Source of the DNA: Oscillatoriales cyanobacterium
GTDB taxonomy: Bacteria; Cyanobacteriota; Cyanobacteriia; Cyanobacteriales; Laspinemataceae
Reading direction: 5' to 3'
Length of the DNA: 64,000 nucleotides
Assembly: GCA_011390955.1 (NCBI GenBank)
Contig: JAABRM010000007.1
Span: 1 to 64,000 of the forward strand
The position numbers and the translations under genes were made by a program. Every line of letters begins with the position of its first letter. Positions within the stretch are counted from its first letter, which is position 1. Under the pieces are notes generated by a model that was not told the DNA's origin, ran no database searches, and saw only the letters and a list, made by a program, of their open reading frames with translations. Below are positions 54,714 through 62,925 of the stretch, one piece after another.

Positions 54714-55262
54714 TTAACCAAACTTAATCATTTCTCGTCCTGCCATCACGGGTTTTTCCCCATTCAGGAGTGGTGCGATCGTAGCTTTAATCCGATCCGC
54801 ATCCGGGGGACAACCGGGCAAATACAAATCTACCGGCACCACCTCATGTACCGGACTCACCCGGTCAAGTAACTCTGGCACAATCCCCGGTTCATCGGGC
54901 AACTGCGGCGTAATATCGCCCAATTCCAGATAACCCCGTTTCAACACAGGTTCAGCAGAACCCAACATATTCCGCATCGCGGGCACATTTGCCGTCACCG
55001 CACAATCCCCAAAAGAAATCAGGAACTTAGTACGTTCTCGAACTAACTTGAGTAGTTCCAAATTATCTTCATTGGCAACAGCGCCTTCCACCAAACAAAC
55101 ATCAACGTTTTCGGGATATTCTTTGATATCAGACCCCACCGGGCTGTACACCACATCTACATATTTGGCGACTTCAAACAGCCACTCATCCAAGTCTAGA
55201 AAAGACATATGACAGCCGGAACAGCCAGCCAGCCAAACCGTAGCAAATCTTATCTTGTCCAT
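54714..55262 (-). CDS. hoxY: NAD(P)-linked [NiFe] hydrogenase small subunit
   Basis: 182 residues. It holds the proximal 4Fe-4S cluster: Cys14 and Cys17 in [11 protein letters not shown], a cysteine in SFGDCAV and one in LPGCPPD. It pairs with HoxH to form the hydrogenase module. The start overlaps hoxU by 13 bp. Confidence 0.97.
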   Translation of the reverse strand: MDKIRFATVWLAGCSGCHMSFLDLDEWLFEVAKYVDVVYSPVGSDIKEYPENVDVCLVEGAVANEDNLELLKLVRERTKFLISFGDCAVTANVPAMRNMLGSAEPVLKRGYLELGDITPQLPDEPGIVPELLDRVSPVHEVVPVDLYLPGCPPDADRIKATIAPLLNGEKPVMAGREMIKFG

Positions 55263-55966
55263 TGCTTATTCTCCCGTGCGTTGACCAAAAATTCGAGTGT
55301 GTCGCGATCGTGGATCATTTCTCCTGTGGTAGCACCCTTACGGAAAATCGACCCCGTGGGGCAAGCTTCCACGCACTTACCGCAGGAAGTACAAGCATCT
55401 ACCTCACCCCAAGGTTGATTCAATCCCGTAATCAGACGTGAATTGCCGCCACGATTTGCCACATCCCAAACGTGCGCCCCTTCAATTTCATCGCACACCC
55501 GCACGCACCGCGTACACATAATGCAGCGGTTGTGGTCGATGCCAAACTGAGCATGGGACATATCCACGTCCCGTTTGGGGAAACGGTACTCAAAGCGGGT
55601 GTGATCCATCCCCACTTCGATCGCTAAATCTTGCAACTCACAATTGCCATTCGCCACACAAACCGCGCAAACATGGTTGCCTTCCGCAAACAGCAACTCC
55701 AAAATCATCCGCCGATATTCTTGAAGCTTCGGAGTATTTGTATGGATCGTCATCCCTTCCGTGGGTTGGGTGGTACAAGCGGGCAACAGCTTGGGGATGC
55801 CTTCCACTTCCACCAAACAAACCCGACAAGCGCCCACATCACCCACACCTTCCAAGTGACACAACGTGGGAATATGAATCCCGGCCTCTCGCGCTATTTG
55901 TAGGACAGTTTCTCCCTCGCGAGCGCTGACCATCTCACCATTGATCGTTAAAGTGATAACTGACAT
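55250..55966 (-). CDS. hoxU: hydrogenase diaphorase subunit HoxU
   Basis: A 238-residue electron-transfer subunit, homologous to the N-terminal part of complex I NuoG. It has a plant-type 2Fe-2S domain ([15 protein letters not shown]), a His/Cys cluster region ([16 protein letters not shown]) and a ferredoxin-like part with [11 protein letters not shown] and [15 protein letters not shown]. It passes electrons between HoxF and HoxY. It overlaps hoxY by 13 bp. Confidence 0.97.
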   Translation of the reverse strand: MSVITLTINGEMVSAREGETVLQIAREAGIHIPTLCHLEGVGDVGACRVCLVEVEGIPKLLPACTTQPTEGMTIHTNTPKLQEYRRMILELLFAEGNHVCAVCVANGNCELQDLAIEVGMDHTRFEYRFPKRDVDMSHAQFGIDHNRCIMCTRCVRVCDEIEGAHVWDVANRGGNSRLITGLNQPWGEVDACTSCGKCVEACPTGSIFRKGATTGEMIHDRDTLEFLVNARENKQWTR

Positions 55967-55984
55967 AAGACCTAATTTCTCCTT

Positions 55985-56165
55985 TTATTTGTTATTGGTT
56001 AATTGTTGTTGGTTATTCGTTGTTTGTTGTTTGTTGGCAAGTTGTTTGTTGTTTGTTGGCAAGTTGTTTGTTGTTTGTTCGCAAGTTCATAAACCAACCA
56101 CCAACCACCAACCACCAACCACCAACCAATAACCAATAACCACCAACCACCAACCACCAACCAAT
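55985..56165. repeat. TTGTTTG / ACCAACC microsatellite between hoxF and hoxU
   Basis: TTGTTTG units, partly with GGCAAG spacers, then ACCAACC units. The block lies inside the hox operon and could form a large hairpin in the transcript. Confidence 0.9.
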
Positions 56166-56167
56166 AA

Positions 56168-57787
56168 CTAACAACTCACTGCCACTTTTCCATTAGGACT
56201 GTCCTGAAGCAGCACTAAATACTCGTCGCGGAAATAGCGGAGGGTACTGAGGATCGGGTTCGGTGCGCTCATCCCCAGTCCACACAAGCTGGTTTCTTTG
56301 ACCATCAGGCAGAGGGCTTCTAATTTTTCGATATCTGCCAAAGTTGCTTGTCCCTTGAGGATTTTGGTCAGGGCTTCGTGCATTTGCACTGTACCCGCAC
56401 GGCAAGGAATACATTTACCGCAGGATTCTTCCCGGCAGAACTCCATATAGAATTGCGCCACGTCTACCATGTTGGTGTTTTGATCCATCACCACCATACC
56501 GCCGGAACCCATCATCGAACCCAGTTTGGTCAGGGAATCGTAATCCACGGGGGTATCGAGCAAATGAGCCGGAATACAACCACCGGAAGGGCCGCCGGTT
56601 TGCACCGCTTTGACGCTGCCATTGGGAACGCCACCGCCCATTTCTTCCACAATTTCCCGCAGGGTAATCCCCATCGGCACTTCAATCAGGCCATTGTTGC
56701 GGATTTTGCCCGTGAGGGCGAAAATTTTCGTGCCTTTGCTCTTTTCCGTGCCAATGCTGGCAAACCACTCGGCCCCTTTGTTAATAATCCCGGCGATATT
56801 GGCAAAGGTTTCCACGTTGTTAATCAGGGTGGGACATTCCCATAGTCCTGACTGGGCCGGGTAGGGAGGACGAGGACGAGGATTGCCCCGTTCGCCTTCT
56901 ACGGAAGCGATCAGCGCGGTTTCTTCCCCACAGACAAAGGCTCCCGCCCCCATGCGAATATCAATTTTGAAGTCAAACGGTGAGCCAAAGATTTGACTGC
57001 CGAGGACACCATATTTCTTGCCTTGTTGGATGGCTTTTTCTAAGCGTTTGATGGCCAGGGGATATTCCGCCCGCACATAGATAAACCCGTGGTTGGCACC
57101 CAAGGCATAACCCGCGATCGCCATCCCTTCGATCACCAAATGGGGGTCACTTTCTAGGACACTGCGATCCATAAACGCGCCTGGGTCGCCTTCATCTCCA
57201 TTGCAGATGACATATTTCTGATCTCCGGGCATCTTCGCCACCGTTGCCCACTTCAGACCCGTGGGAAAACCCCCGCCCCCACGTCCGCGCAATCCACTCT
57301 TAGTAATTTCCTGCACCACTTCCGCAGGACTCATGTCGTGGATCACCTTATATAAGGACTCATAACCACCCACGGCAATATATTCTTCGATCCGTTCTGG
57401 GTCAATTTTGCCGCTATTTTCTCTGACAATCTGAACTTGACGGCTAAAAAATGGGTGATTCGGGTCGCCCTTAAGCAAGCCTGCTTCCGTATTGTTTTTC
57501 AGGGCATCAATAATCAGGGTGGCTTGTTCTGGCTTCACCTCTTCATACAAAATATTGTCTGGGTCAATTTGGACTAATGGCCCGCGACCGCAAAAGCCCA
57601 TACAACCAACCCCGACCACTTCCACTGTCGCATCCAAGCCCGCTTCGGTGGCGGCGGTTTCCAAATTTTTCTTCAGTTCCGCTGAATTAGACGCTTGGCA
57701 ACCCGTCGATGTACAGCAATGTACCCGAATGTTCTTCTGTCTTGCCCGTTCTTTAGCGGCTATTTCACGCAGTTCAATTAAATCCAT
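56168..57787 (-). CDS. hoxF: hydrogenase diaphorase subunit HoxF
   Basis: 539 residues, the NuoF-like subunit that binds FMN and NAD(P). An N-terminal thioredoxin-like 2Fe-2S domain ([23 protein letters not shown]) leads to the nucleotide-binding [13 protein letters not shown] and the FMN region ([26 protein letters not shown]-like), and ends with 4Fe-4S ligands in [12 protein letters not shown]. It lies 91 bp downstream of hoxE. Confidence 0.97.
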   Translation of the reverse strand: MDLIELREIAAKERARQKNIRVHCCTSTGCQASNSAELKKNLETAATEAGLDATVEVVGVGCMGFCGRGPLVQIDPDNILYEEVKPEQATLIIDALKNNTEAGLLKGDPNHPFFSRQVQIVRENSGKIDPERIEEYIAVGGYESLYKVIHDMSPAEVVQEITKSGLRGRGGGGFPTGLKWATVAKMPGDQKYVICNGDEGDPGAFMDRSVLESDPHLVIEGMAIAGYALGANHGFIYVRAEYPLAIKRLEKAIQQGKKYGVLGSQIFGSPFDFKIDIRMGAGAFVCGEETALIASVEGERGNPRPRPPYPAQSGLWECPTLINNVETFANIAGIINKGAEWFASIGTEKSKGTKIFALTGKIRNNGLIEVPMGITLREIVEEMGGGVPNGSVKAVQTGGPSGGCIPAHLLDTPVDYDSLTKLGSMMGSGGMVVMDQNTNMVDVAQFYMEFCREESCGKCIPCRAGTVQMHEALTKILKGQATLADIEKLEALCLMVKETSLCGLGMSAPNPILSTLRYFRDEYLVLLQDSPNGKVAVSC

Positions 57788-57878
57788 ATTACTTACTCCT
57801 CTGTTTCAATTTCTTTGCACTCATTGCTTGTAGGGTGCTTGTGGGGGTAATTTGCCAGGAAATTTCTCGGATTCATGT

Positions 57879-58427
57879 TCAGTCCTTTGAACCCGCATGA
57901 ACTGTCTGGTATTGCTTTAGTCGGTTCACTACCATTTCTGGAGTTTGTTTACCCGCCACTGTACCGTCAAAAACCACCGCTGGGGCAATGCCGCAAGCCC
58001 CAATACACCGGGCGGCCATCACCGATAGTTGGCCATCAGGGGTGGTTTCGCCGGGGCGAATGCCGAATTCCTTTTCAATTGCTTTGACAATTTCACCGCC
58101 ACCTTTGACATAACAAGCGGTGCCCAAGCAAACGACGCAAGTATGCGCCCCACTGGGTTTCAGGGTGAAGAGATGGTAAAAGGTGGCCACGCCATATACG
58201 CGACTCAGAGGCAGTTTCAAACCTCTTGCTACATAGAGCAATACATCTTCTTCTAGGTAGCCAAAAGCTTCTTGAGCTTTATGCAATACCTCAATCAAGG
58301 CATCTTGACGATATTGATTCCGCTTCATCGTTATGTCTAGCACTTTAAAGCGTTTATCCCCGCTAGGGTGGTCTGATGGGCTTTTTTTGGCTTTGGCCGC
58401 TTCACTTTTCACTTCTTTAGATTGCAT
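57879..58427 (-). CDS. hoxE: hydrogenase subunit HoxE
   Basis: 182 residues, NuoE-like, with a 2Fe-2S cluster whose four cysteines lie in [13 protein letters not shown] and [11 protein letters not shown]. The first 30 residues are a charged leader ([20 protein letters not shown]) longer than in many NuoE proteins but usual for cyanobacterial HoxE. It is the promoter-proximal gene of the operon and may link the enzyme to other electron carriers. Confidence 0.96.
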   Translation of the reverse strand: MQSKEVKSEAAKAKKSPSDHPSGDKRFKVLDITMKRNQYRQDALIEVLHKAQEAFGYLEEDVLLYVARGLKLPLSRVYGVATFYHLFTLKPSGAHTCVVCLGTACYVKGGGEIVKAIEKEFGIRPGETTPDGQLSVMAARCIGACGIAPAVVFDGTVAGKQTPEMVVNRLKQYQTVHAGSKD

Positions 58428-59079
58428 AGCTAATTTAGTCCTTTGTTTCGCTCGAAATAAGGGATTCTATGGGTTGGGTCATTCGGCTTTTGCGGGTCGC
58501 GATCGGGTAATGCTTCTCTATTAGCTTGACCGCGTAAATTACCCGTTGAGAAATATTTTCACTTCCCATGTTGAGTCGGTATTTATCTCCCCAGATAATC
58601 GTTTATGGTTTTAACCTCCTAGCTAATTGAGGCATTTGAGACAGGGTTTTCATTATGCTCAAACTTCTGGTTTACTGCTCACTCTATATCCTGACATATT
58701 TTTTAGGAATATATTGCCTGATTCCAGAATGTTTTTAGAATTTATCCGGTAAATTTTCTCACTGCTGGTTATTTGAACAAGCTGACTTTTTCCTGATTTA
58801 TTAGTTAAATTCCTCTGACATTAGATTTTTTGTCACCTATTCTATGAATTATAGTCAAAACCATTCCCTAAACAGATTAAATTATGTGAAGCAATCTGAG
58901 AGCCACACATCGGCTTGATTTATTGAGATTTTCAGTTTTGGCCGTTAAAAACCTTAAGATTTGGTTAAGATTTCCGCGAAAAAAACAACAAAAATGTTGT
59001 TTAATCTCTGCTTTTGGTTGAGACAGTTTTTCTCTATTTTTGACTGACTCAGATTGTGTCATGTATTCATCAAAAACAA
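58428..59079. other. intergenic region upstream of hoxE
   Basis: An AT-rich gap of about 650 bp. On the minus strand TATAAT can be read at about 58855-58850 without a good -35 box, giving a long hox leader if used. A 61-codon minus-strand frame at 58877-59062 has no recognisable features and I do not call it. LexA and AbrB-type factors are known hox regulators in other cyanobacteria, but I see no site I can name. Confidence 0.55.
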
Positions 59080-59131
59080 GGGGAAATCATGGATGGGGAT
59101 TTATTTTTTCTGCTGATTTCCCCGTTTTTTT
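59080..59131 (+). terminator. strong hairpin with T run between hox and psbA
   Basis: GGGGAAATCA (59080-59089) pairs perfectly with TGATTTCCCC (59114-59123), followed by G and TTTTTTT (59125-59131). No plus-strand gene ends before it, so it may close a small RNA. The opposite strand also has a T-rich tail, so it could work both ways. Confidence 0.65.
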
Positions 59132-59406
59132 GCAACTCCGAGAGTGATTCACCACGATCCAGCTTTCCGTAAAAGATGATTCACGGGCAAACTCCGCCAT
59201 GATTCCCTAGCAGCGATCGCGCCCCTGGTTCGACGGAAATAGGCGATCGGGCTAAAATCAGTTTAGCTTACCATAGGCATAAGAAAGACTAATCATTAAT
59301 TGGGTTTAATGATGAAGAATTTTAAGAATTGTGTGTTATATTAAAAATGGGCAAACAAAAAGCCCAATAAATAGAACCTCGAAAAATACATAGCACTCAT
59401 AAACAC

Positions 59407-60489
59407 ATGACCACTACTCTGCAACAGCGCGAAGGCGCATCTTTGTGGCAGCGCTTCTGTTCTTGGGTCACGAGCACCGACAACCGCATTTATGTGGGCT
59501 GGTTCGGCGTCCTGATGATCCCCACCTTGTTGACCGCAACTATCTGCTACATCATTGCTTTCGTCGCTGCTCCTCCAGTGGACATCGACGGCATCCGCGA
59601 ACCTGTGGCTGGTTCCTTACTGTTAGGCAACAACATCATCTCTGGTGCGGTTGTTCCTTCCAGCAATGCGATCGGTCTGCACTTCTACCCCATTTGGGAA
59701 GCGGCTTCTCTCGATGAGTGGCTGTACAATGGCGGCCCATATCAGTTAGTGATTTTCCACTTCCTGATCGGCATCTTCTGCTACATGGGTCGTGAGTGGG
59801 AATTGTCCTACCGCTTAGGTATGCGTCCTTGGATCTGCGTCGCTTACAGCGCTCCCGTAGCTGCTGCTAGTGCCGTGTTCCTGATCTACCCCATCGGTCA
59901 AGGTTCTTTCTCCGATGGTATGCCTCTGGGTATCTCTGGAACCTTCAACTTTATGTTGGTGTTCCAAGCTGAGCACAATATCCTGATGCACCCCTTCCAC
60001 ATGTTGGGTGTAGCCGGTGTGTTCGGTGGCGCTTTGTTCTCCGCCATGCACGGTTCTTTGGTGACTTCTTCTTTGGTGCGTGAAACCACCGAAGTGGAAA
60101 GCCAAAACTATGGTTACAAGTTTGGTCAAGAGGAAGAAACCTACAACATCGTTGCCGCTCACGGTTACTTTGGTCGTCTGATCTTCCAATACGCTTCCTT
60201 CAACAACAGCCGCTCTCTGCACTTCTTCTTGGGTGCATGGCCGGTGATTGGGATCTGGTTCACCGCTCTGGGCGTGTCCACTATGGCCTTCAACCTGAAC
60301 GGTTTCAACTTTAACCAATCTATCGTTGACTCTCAAGGTCGCACGATCAACACCTGGGCCGACGTGATCAACCGCGCTAACCTGGGTATGGAAGTGATGC
60401 ACGAACGTAATGCTCACAACTTCCCCTTGGATTTGGCTGCTGGCGAAGCTGCTCCTGTGGCTTTGAGTGCTCCTCAAATCAACGGCTAA
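59407..60489 (+). CDS. psbA: photosystem II D1 protein (Glu130 form)
   Basis: 360 residues with five membrane helices and the D1 ligands: Tyr161, Asp170, Glu189 and His190 are at the standard positions. Residue 130 is Glu (MGREWELS), the variant found in high-light D1 forms instead of the Gln130 form. The C-terminal 16 residues after Ala344 are the extension cut off by CtpA. Codon use is more biased than in neighbouring genes, as expected for very high expression. The 5' region has a GGGC...GCCC hairpin at about 59349-59367. I find no convincing -35 box; TATATT at about 59338 may be the -10. Confidence 0.99.
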   Translation: MTTTLQQREGASLWQRFCSWVTSTDNRIYVGWFGVLMIPTLLTATICYIIAFVAAPPVDIDGIREPVAGSLLLGNNIISGAVVPSSNAIGLHFYPIWEAASLDEWLYNGGPYQLVIFHFLIGIFCYMGREWELSYRLGMRPWICVAYSAPVAAASAVFLIYPIGQGSFSDGMPLGISGTFNFMLVFQAEHNILMHPFHMLGVAGVFGGALFSAMHGSLVTSSLVRETTEVESQNYGYKFGQEEETYNIVAAHGYFGRLIFQYASFNNSRSLHFFLGAWPVIGIWFTALGVSTMAFNLNGFNFNQSIVDSQGRTINTWADVINRANLGMEVMHERNAHNFPLDLAAGEAAPVALSAPQING

Positions 60490-60520
60490 TTTTTAGCTAA
60501 AGCTTAAACAAGCTTAATTA

Positions 60521-60559
60521 AAAAAACGCTCTCCTGGAAAGGGGAGCGTTTTTGTTTTT
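60521..60559. terminator. terminator after psbA
   Basis: ACGCTCTCC pairs with GGGGAGCGT over a 6-nt loop and is followed by TTTTTGTTTTT. The A run on the other side makes it usable for the convergent gene at 60590 as well. Confidence 0.85.
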
Positions 60560-60589
60560 GGGTGCGGACTTGATATAAATCTATCCAAA

Positions 60590-61240
60590 TTATCCAAATA
60601 AACGGATTAACCAATTGGTAAATTTTACTGCCACCTCGCTACAAGGACGAAGCGCCTGACTTGTAATTGCTTTTCCCAAAGGATAACCCGGTTCATCCTG
60701 CCACGCAAGATAAGTATGAATTACTGCTTTACTCCGATGCACTTCTTTAAATGTAATGACTTTCCTTTCCTCGGCTTTTTCAACACATTCTCGCGCAAAT
60801 TCCAGAGATTTTGGTTCTGCCAATTCTGCACAAAAGTCTTCTAACATTCCAGAATCTTGATTATTTGGCATCAGCCAAAATCCCAGCTTGGGTTTATCTG
60901 CAATAGGCTCAACCACTGTCCCATCAGGATCAGGAATTTTCGGTAGTAAATAGTTGTGATTATTGTTCTTTAATTTATTGCTGATGCTCTGCCATCTTCC
61001 GGCAACAGAGGGCTTATCAGCATCAAGAATAACGCCGATTACTTCAGGGGGATTAGGACGGATAATTAGAGCATTTAATCGTTTTAAAACCCCATCATCT
61101 GAGCCACATTGATAGATTCCGAAAGTCTCAGGAACATGGTGGGCTTGACATAAAGCCATGACTACATGGCAATCATTATCTCCTTCAACCAATAAAACTT
61201 TATTAGTATCTTGCTTACAAACATTGCTCATAATGCTCAC
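60590..61240 (-). CDS. TOPRIM protein (DUF3226 type), partner of the ATPase
   Basis: 216 residues. The TOPRIM fold is recognisable from KVLLVEGDNDCHVV (catalytic Glu at about residue 19) and VIGVILDADKP (DxD at about 72-74), then DGTVVEPIADKPKLGFWLMPNN, in the DUF3226 manner. TOPRIM domains cut or rejoin nucleic acids using Mg2+. The start overlaps the upstream ATPase gene by 4 bp (ATGA). Paired ATPase and TOPRIM genes make up defence systems such as PARIS (AriA-AriB), AbiL and class 2 OLD, so a role in phage defence is plausible. It is not AriB: DUF4435 features are not seen. Confidence 0.85.
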   Translation of the reverse strand: MSIMSNVCKQDTNKVLLVEGDNDCHVVMALCQAHHVPETFGIYQCGSDDGVLKRLNALIIRPNPPEVIGVILDADKPSVAGRWQSISNKLKNNNHNYLLPKIPDPDGTVVEPIADKPKLGFWLMPNNQDSGMLEDFCAELAEPKSLEFARECVEKAEERKVITFKEVHRSKAVIHTYLAWQDEPGYPLGKAITSQALRPCSEVAVKFTNWLIRLFG

Positions 61241-62358
61241 CGCACCTCAACATCCATATCGATCGCATCTCTGAGGGTTTCCGATGTATATTCTGTCGCT
61301 TTAATCCCCTGATTCTTGGCATCAAGTCGAAAAAAAGCGCCTAGGGTAGGATAGTTATTCCAGGCATGGTCAAACCCTTTTATACAATCACGGCTGTGAG
61401 TTGTGGCAAAAACTTGAACATTAAGTTTATCTGCTAGTTGAAAAACAATATCCCAAACTTTAGGCTGTAAAGTCCAATGCAATCCATTTTCAAATTCATC
61501 AATTAATAAAATGCCATTTTTGGCATTGACCAAAGCCACCAGTATATGAAACAAACGAGTCATGCCGTCTCCCATACTTTTGAGAGGTAATGGATCGTCA
61601 ATGCCTTTGATTTTTACCAAAGGAATACGGCGATCGCTGGCACTACCTCTGCTGATATCCTCGACAAAAGCTATTCCAGAAACGCGATCGTCAATCAGAC
61701 GAAGCGCAAAAATCACCTCCGACTCTAAATCGGTCAAACTTGTTAAATCCCAAAGAGCCGCTAGTTTTCGATTAGGCATATTTTCTGTGGAAACAATCTG
61801 CCAAGTGTATTCTAATTCAGACGGCTGTATTTGATAAATACTGTTGAACTGGCGCACCTCTCTAAGTTCACTGTCTAGTCTAAAAATTCTCCGATTTGCT
61901 TCTCCTTTTTCTGCTAATAAATACCATTCTATATTAGAAATAATATTATCAATTTTTTCTGGCAAAATTATAATTTTTTTAAGATTCCCGTCAGGATCAT
62001 TTATATTTTGATAAGCCGCAATGCCAATCTGAAGCTTTGTGTGGGAGGCAAGTTCTCCCAAAGAAATTTTATCCGCTTCTATTTTGGGCAATTTATGCCC
62101 AAAGAAAAGATGCCGCACTGGATGCGCTATAAAATTTTGATAATGGGATTTCGCCTCACTCACCCATGTTTCTTGCCTAGAGTCTAAAAGGTCAAGCAGA
62201 ACGGTAGAAGAAGCATTACTAGCATAGAGTTCTACTGCTTCGAGAAATGTACTTTTTCCAGAATTATTCTGGCCAACAATTAGGTTGACACGACTCAGTT
62301 TGGTAACGGTCAGATGTTGAAATAACCTAAAATTAATGATTTGAAAGGATTCTAGCAT
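61237..62358 (-). CDS. AAA/ABC-type ATPase, OLD-like
   Basis: 373 residues from the ATG at 62358 (MLESFQIINFRLF), an SMC/OLD-like start; an upstream ATG at 62382 adds eight basic residues. Walker A GQNNSGKST lies at 29-37. The signature-like KSMGDGMTRLFHI is near 271-283, the Walker B ILLIDEFENGLHW follows, and the H-loop region VFATTHSRDCIKGF comes after. The family (AAA_15/AAA_21) uses ATP-dependent dimerisation. Its tight coupling to the TOPRIM gene suggests that the ATPase senses an invader signal and gates the nuclease. Confidence 0.87.
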   Translation of the reverse strand: MLESFQIINFRLFQHLTVTKLSRVNLIVGQNNSGKSTFLEAVELYASNASSTVLLDLLDSRQETWVSEAKSHYQNFIAHPVRHLFFGHKLPKIEADKISLGELASHTKLQIGIAAYQNINDPDGNLKKIIILPEKIDNIISNIEWYLLAEKGEANRRIFRLDSELREVRQFNSIYQIQPSELEYTWQIVSTENMPNRKLAALWDLTSLTDLESEVIFALRLIDDRVSGIAFVEDISRGSASDRRIPLVKIKGIDDPLPLKSMGDGMTRLFHILVALVNAKNGILLIDEFENGLHWTLQPKVWDIVFQLADKLNVQVFATTHSRDCIKGFDHAWNNYPTLGAFFRLDAKNQGIKATEYTSETLRDAIDMDVEVR

Positions 62359-62446
62359 CAATTTACGCCTGATTCTTGGCAAATAGTTTATATTATATTT
62401 GACTCAAAAAAATCCCTTGGCATTTTCGATCGCCTGGGGGGATATT

Positions 62447-62646
62447 TTATTTTACCATTTTGGCTGCGATCGATGCAAATGCGATCGCCTCATCTTCTAG
62501 CAACATCTCAATTACCTCACGCAGATTTTCCGGCAACTCATCCTTTCTGCCTGGGAATGCGCCCCCGGAAATCCGGGGATATAGCCAACATAAAGCTGAG
62601 TATCAGGATCTTTTTCAACTTCAGCGATCGCAGTAAATGTTTTCAT
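62447..62646 (-). pseudogene. frameshifted HicB-like antitoxin
   Basis: The first frame begins at the ATG at 62646 and encodes MKTFTAIAEVEKDPDTQLYV and then GYIPGFPGAHSQAE, the clear HicB (DUF1902) pattern. It then runs into a stop. The continuation DELPENLREVIEMLLEDE is in another frame down to the stop at 62447-62449. The total length, 200 bp, is not a multiple of three. So the gene is broken near 62545. No HicA toxin is seen beside it; the upstream side is cut by a TTACAGCG element. Confidence 0.75.
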
Positions 62647-62675
62647 CGGATTGATTTGGGATGTTTTAAAGACCA

Positions 62676-62879
62676 TTACAGCGGTTTTCTATTAAATCTA
62701 CCACAATGATTTGTAGGGGCGAAGCATTCCGGCAGACAAATTATTGCTGAAAATATTGTAAGGGCGAAGCATTCCGGCAGAAGCTCGATGCTTATAATAT
62801 TAGATGGACTACCGGAATGCTTCGCCCCTACCGGAATGCTTCGCCCTATCGTGGTTTAGTAATCTGAAAAACACTGTAA
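62676..62879 (+). mobile_element. TTACAGCG-family element, copy 3 (expanded)
   Basis: About 204 bp. The ends TTACAGCGGTTTTCTATTAA and GTAATCTGAAAAACACTGTAA match copy 2. The core palindrome GGGCGAAGCATTCCGG is present twice on the left and as two complementary arms on the right, so it seems to have expanded internally. Confidence 0.75.
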
Positions 62880-62925
62880 TATAATTACTCAAATTTTTTA
62901 TTTTTCCTGGTGGTCTAGGGATTAA

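Noticed and set aside
58877-59062. A 61-codon minus-strand frame upstream of hoxE
   Set aside because: No recognisable features; its composition looks like non-coding AT-rich DNA.
59815-60477. A 220-codon minus-strand frame opposite psbA
   Set aside because: psbA is certain. Its codon bias leaves the complementary frame open.
60590-62358. PARIS system proper (AriA-AriB)
   Set aside because: The layout is similar, but the TOPRIM partner looks like DUF3226 and not DUF4435.
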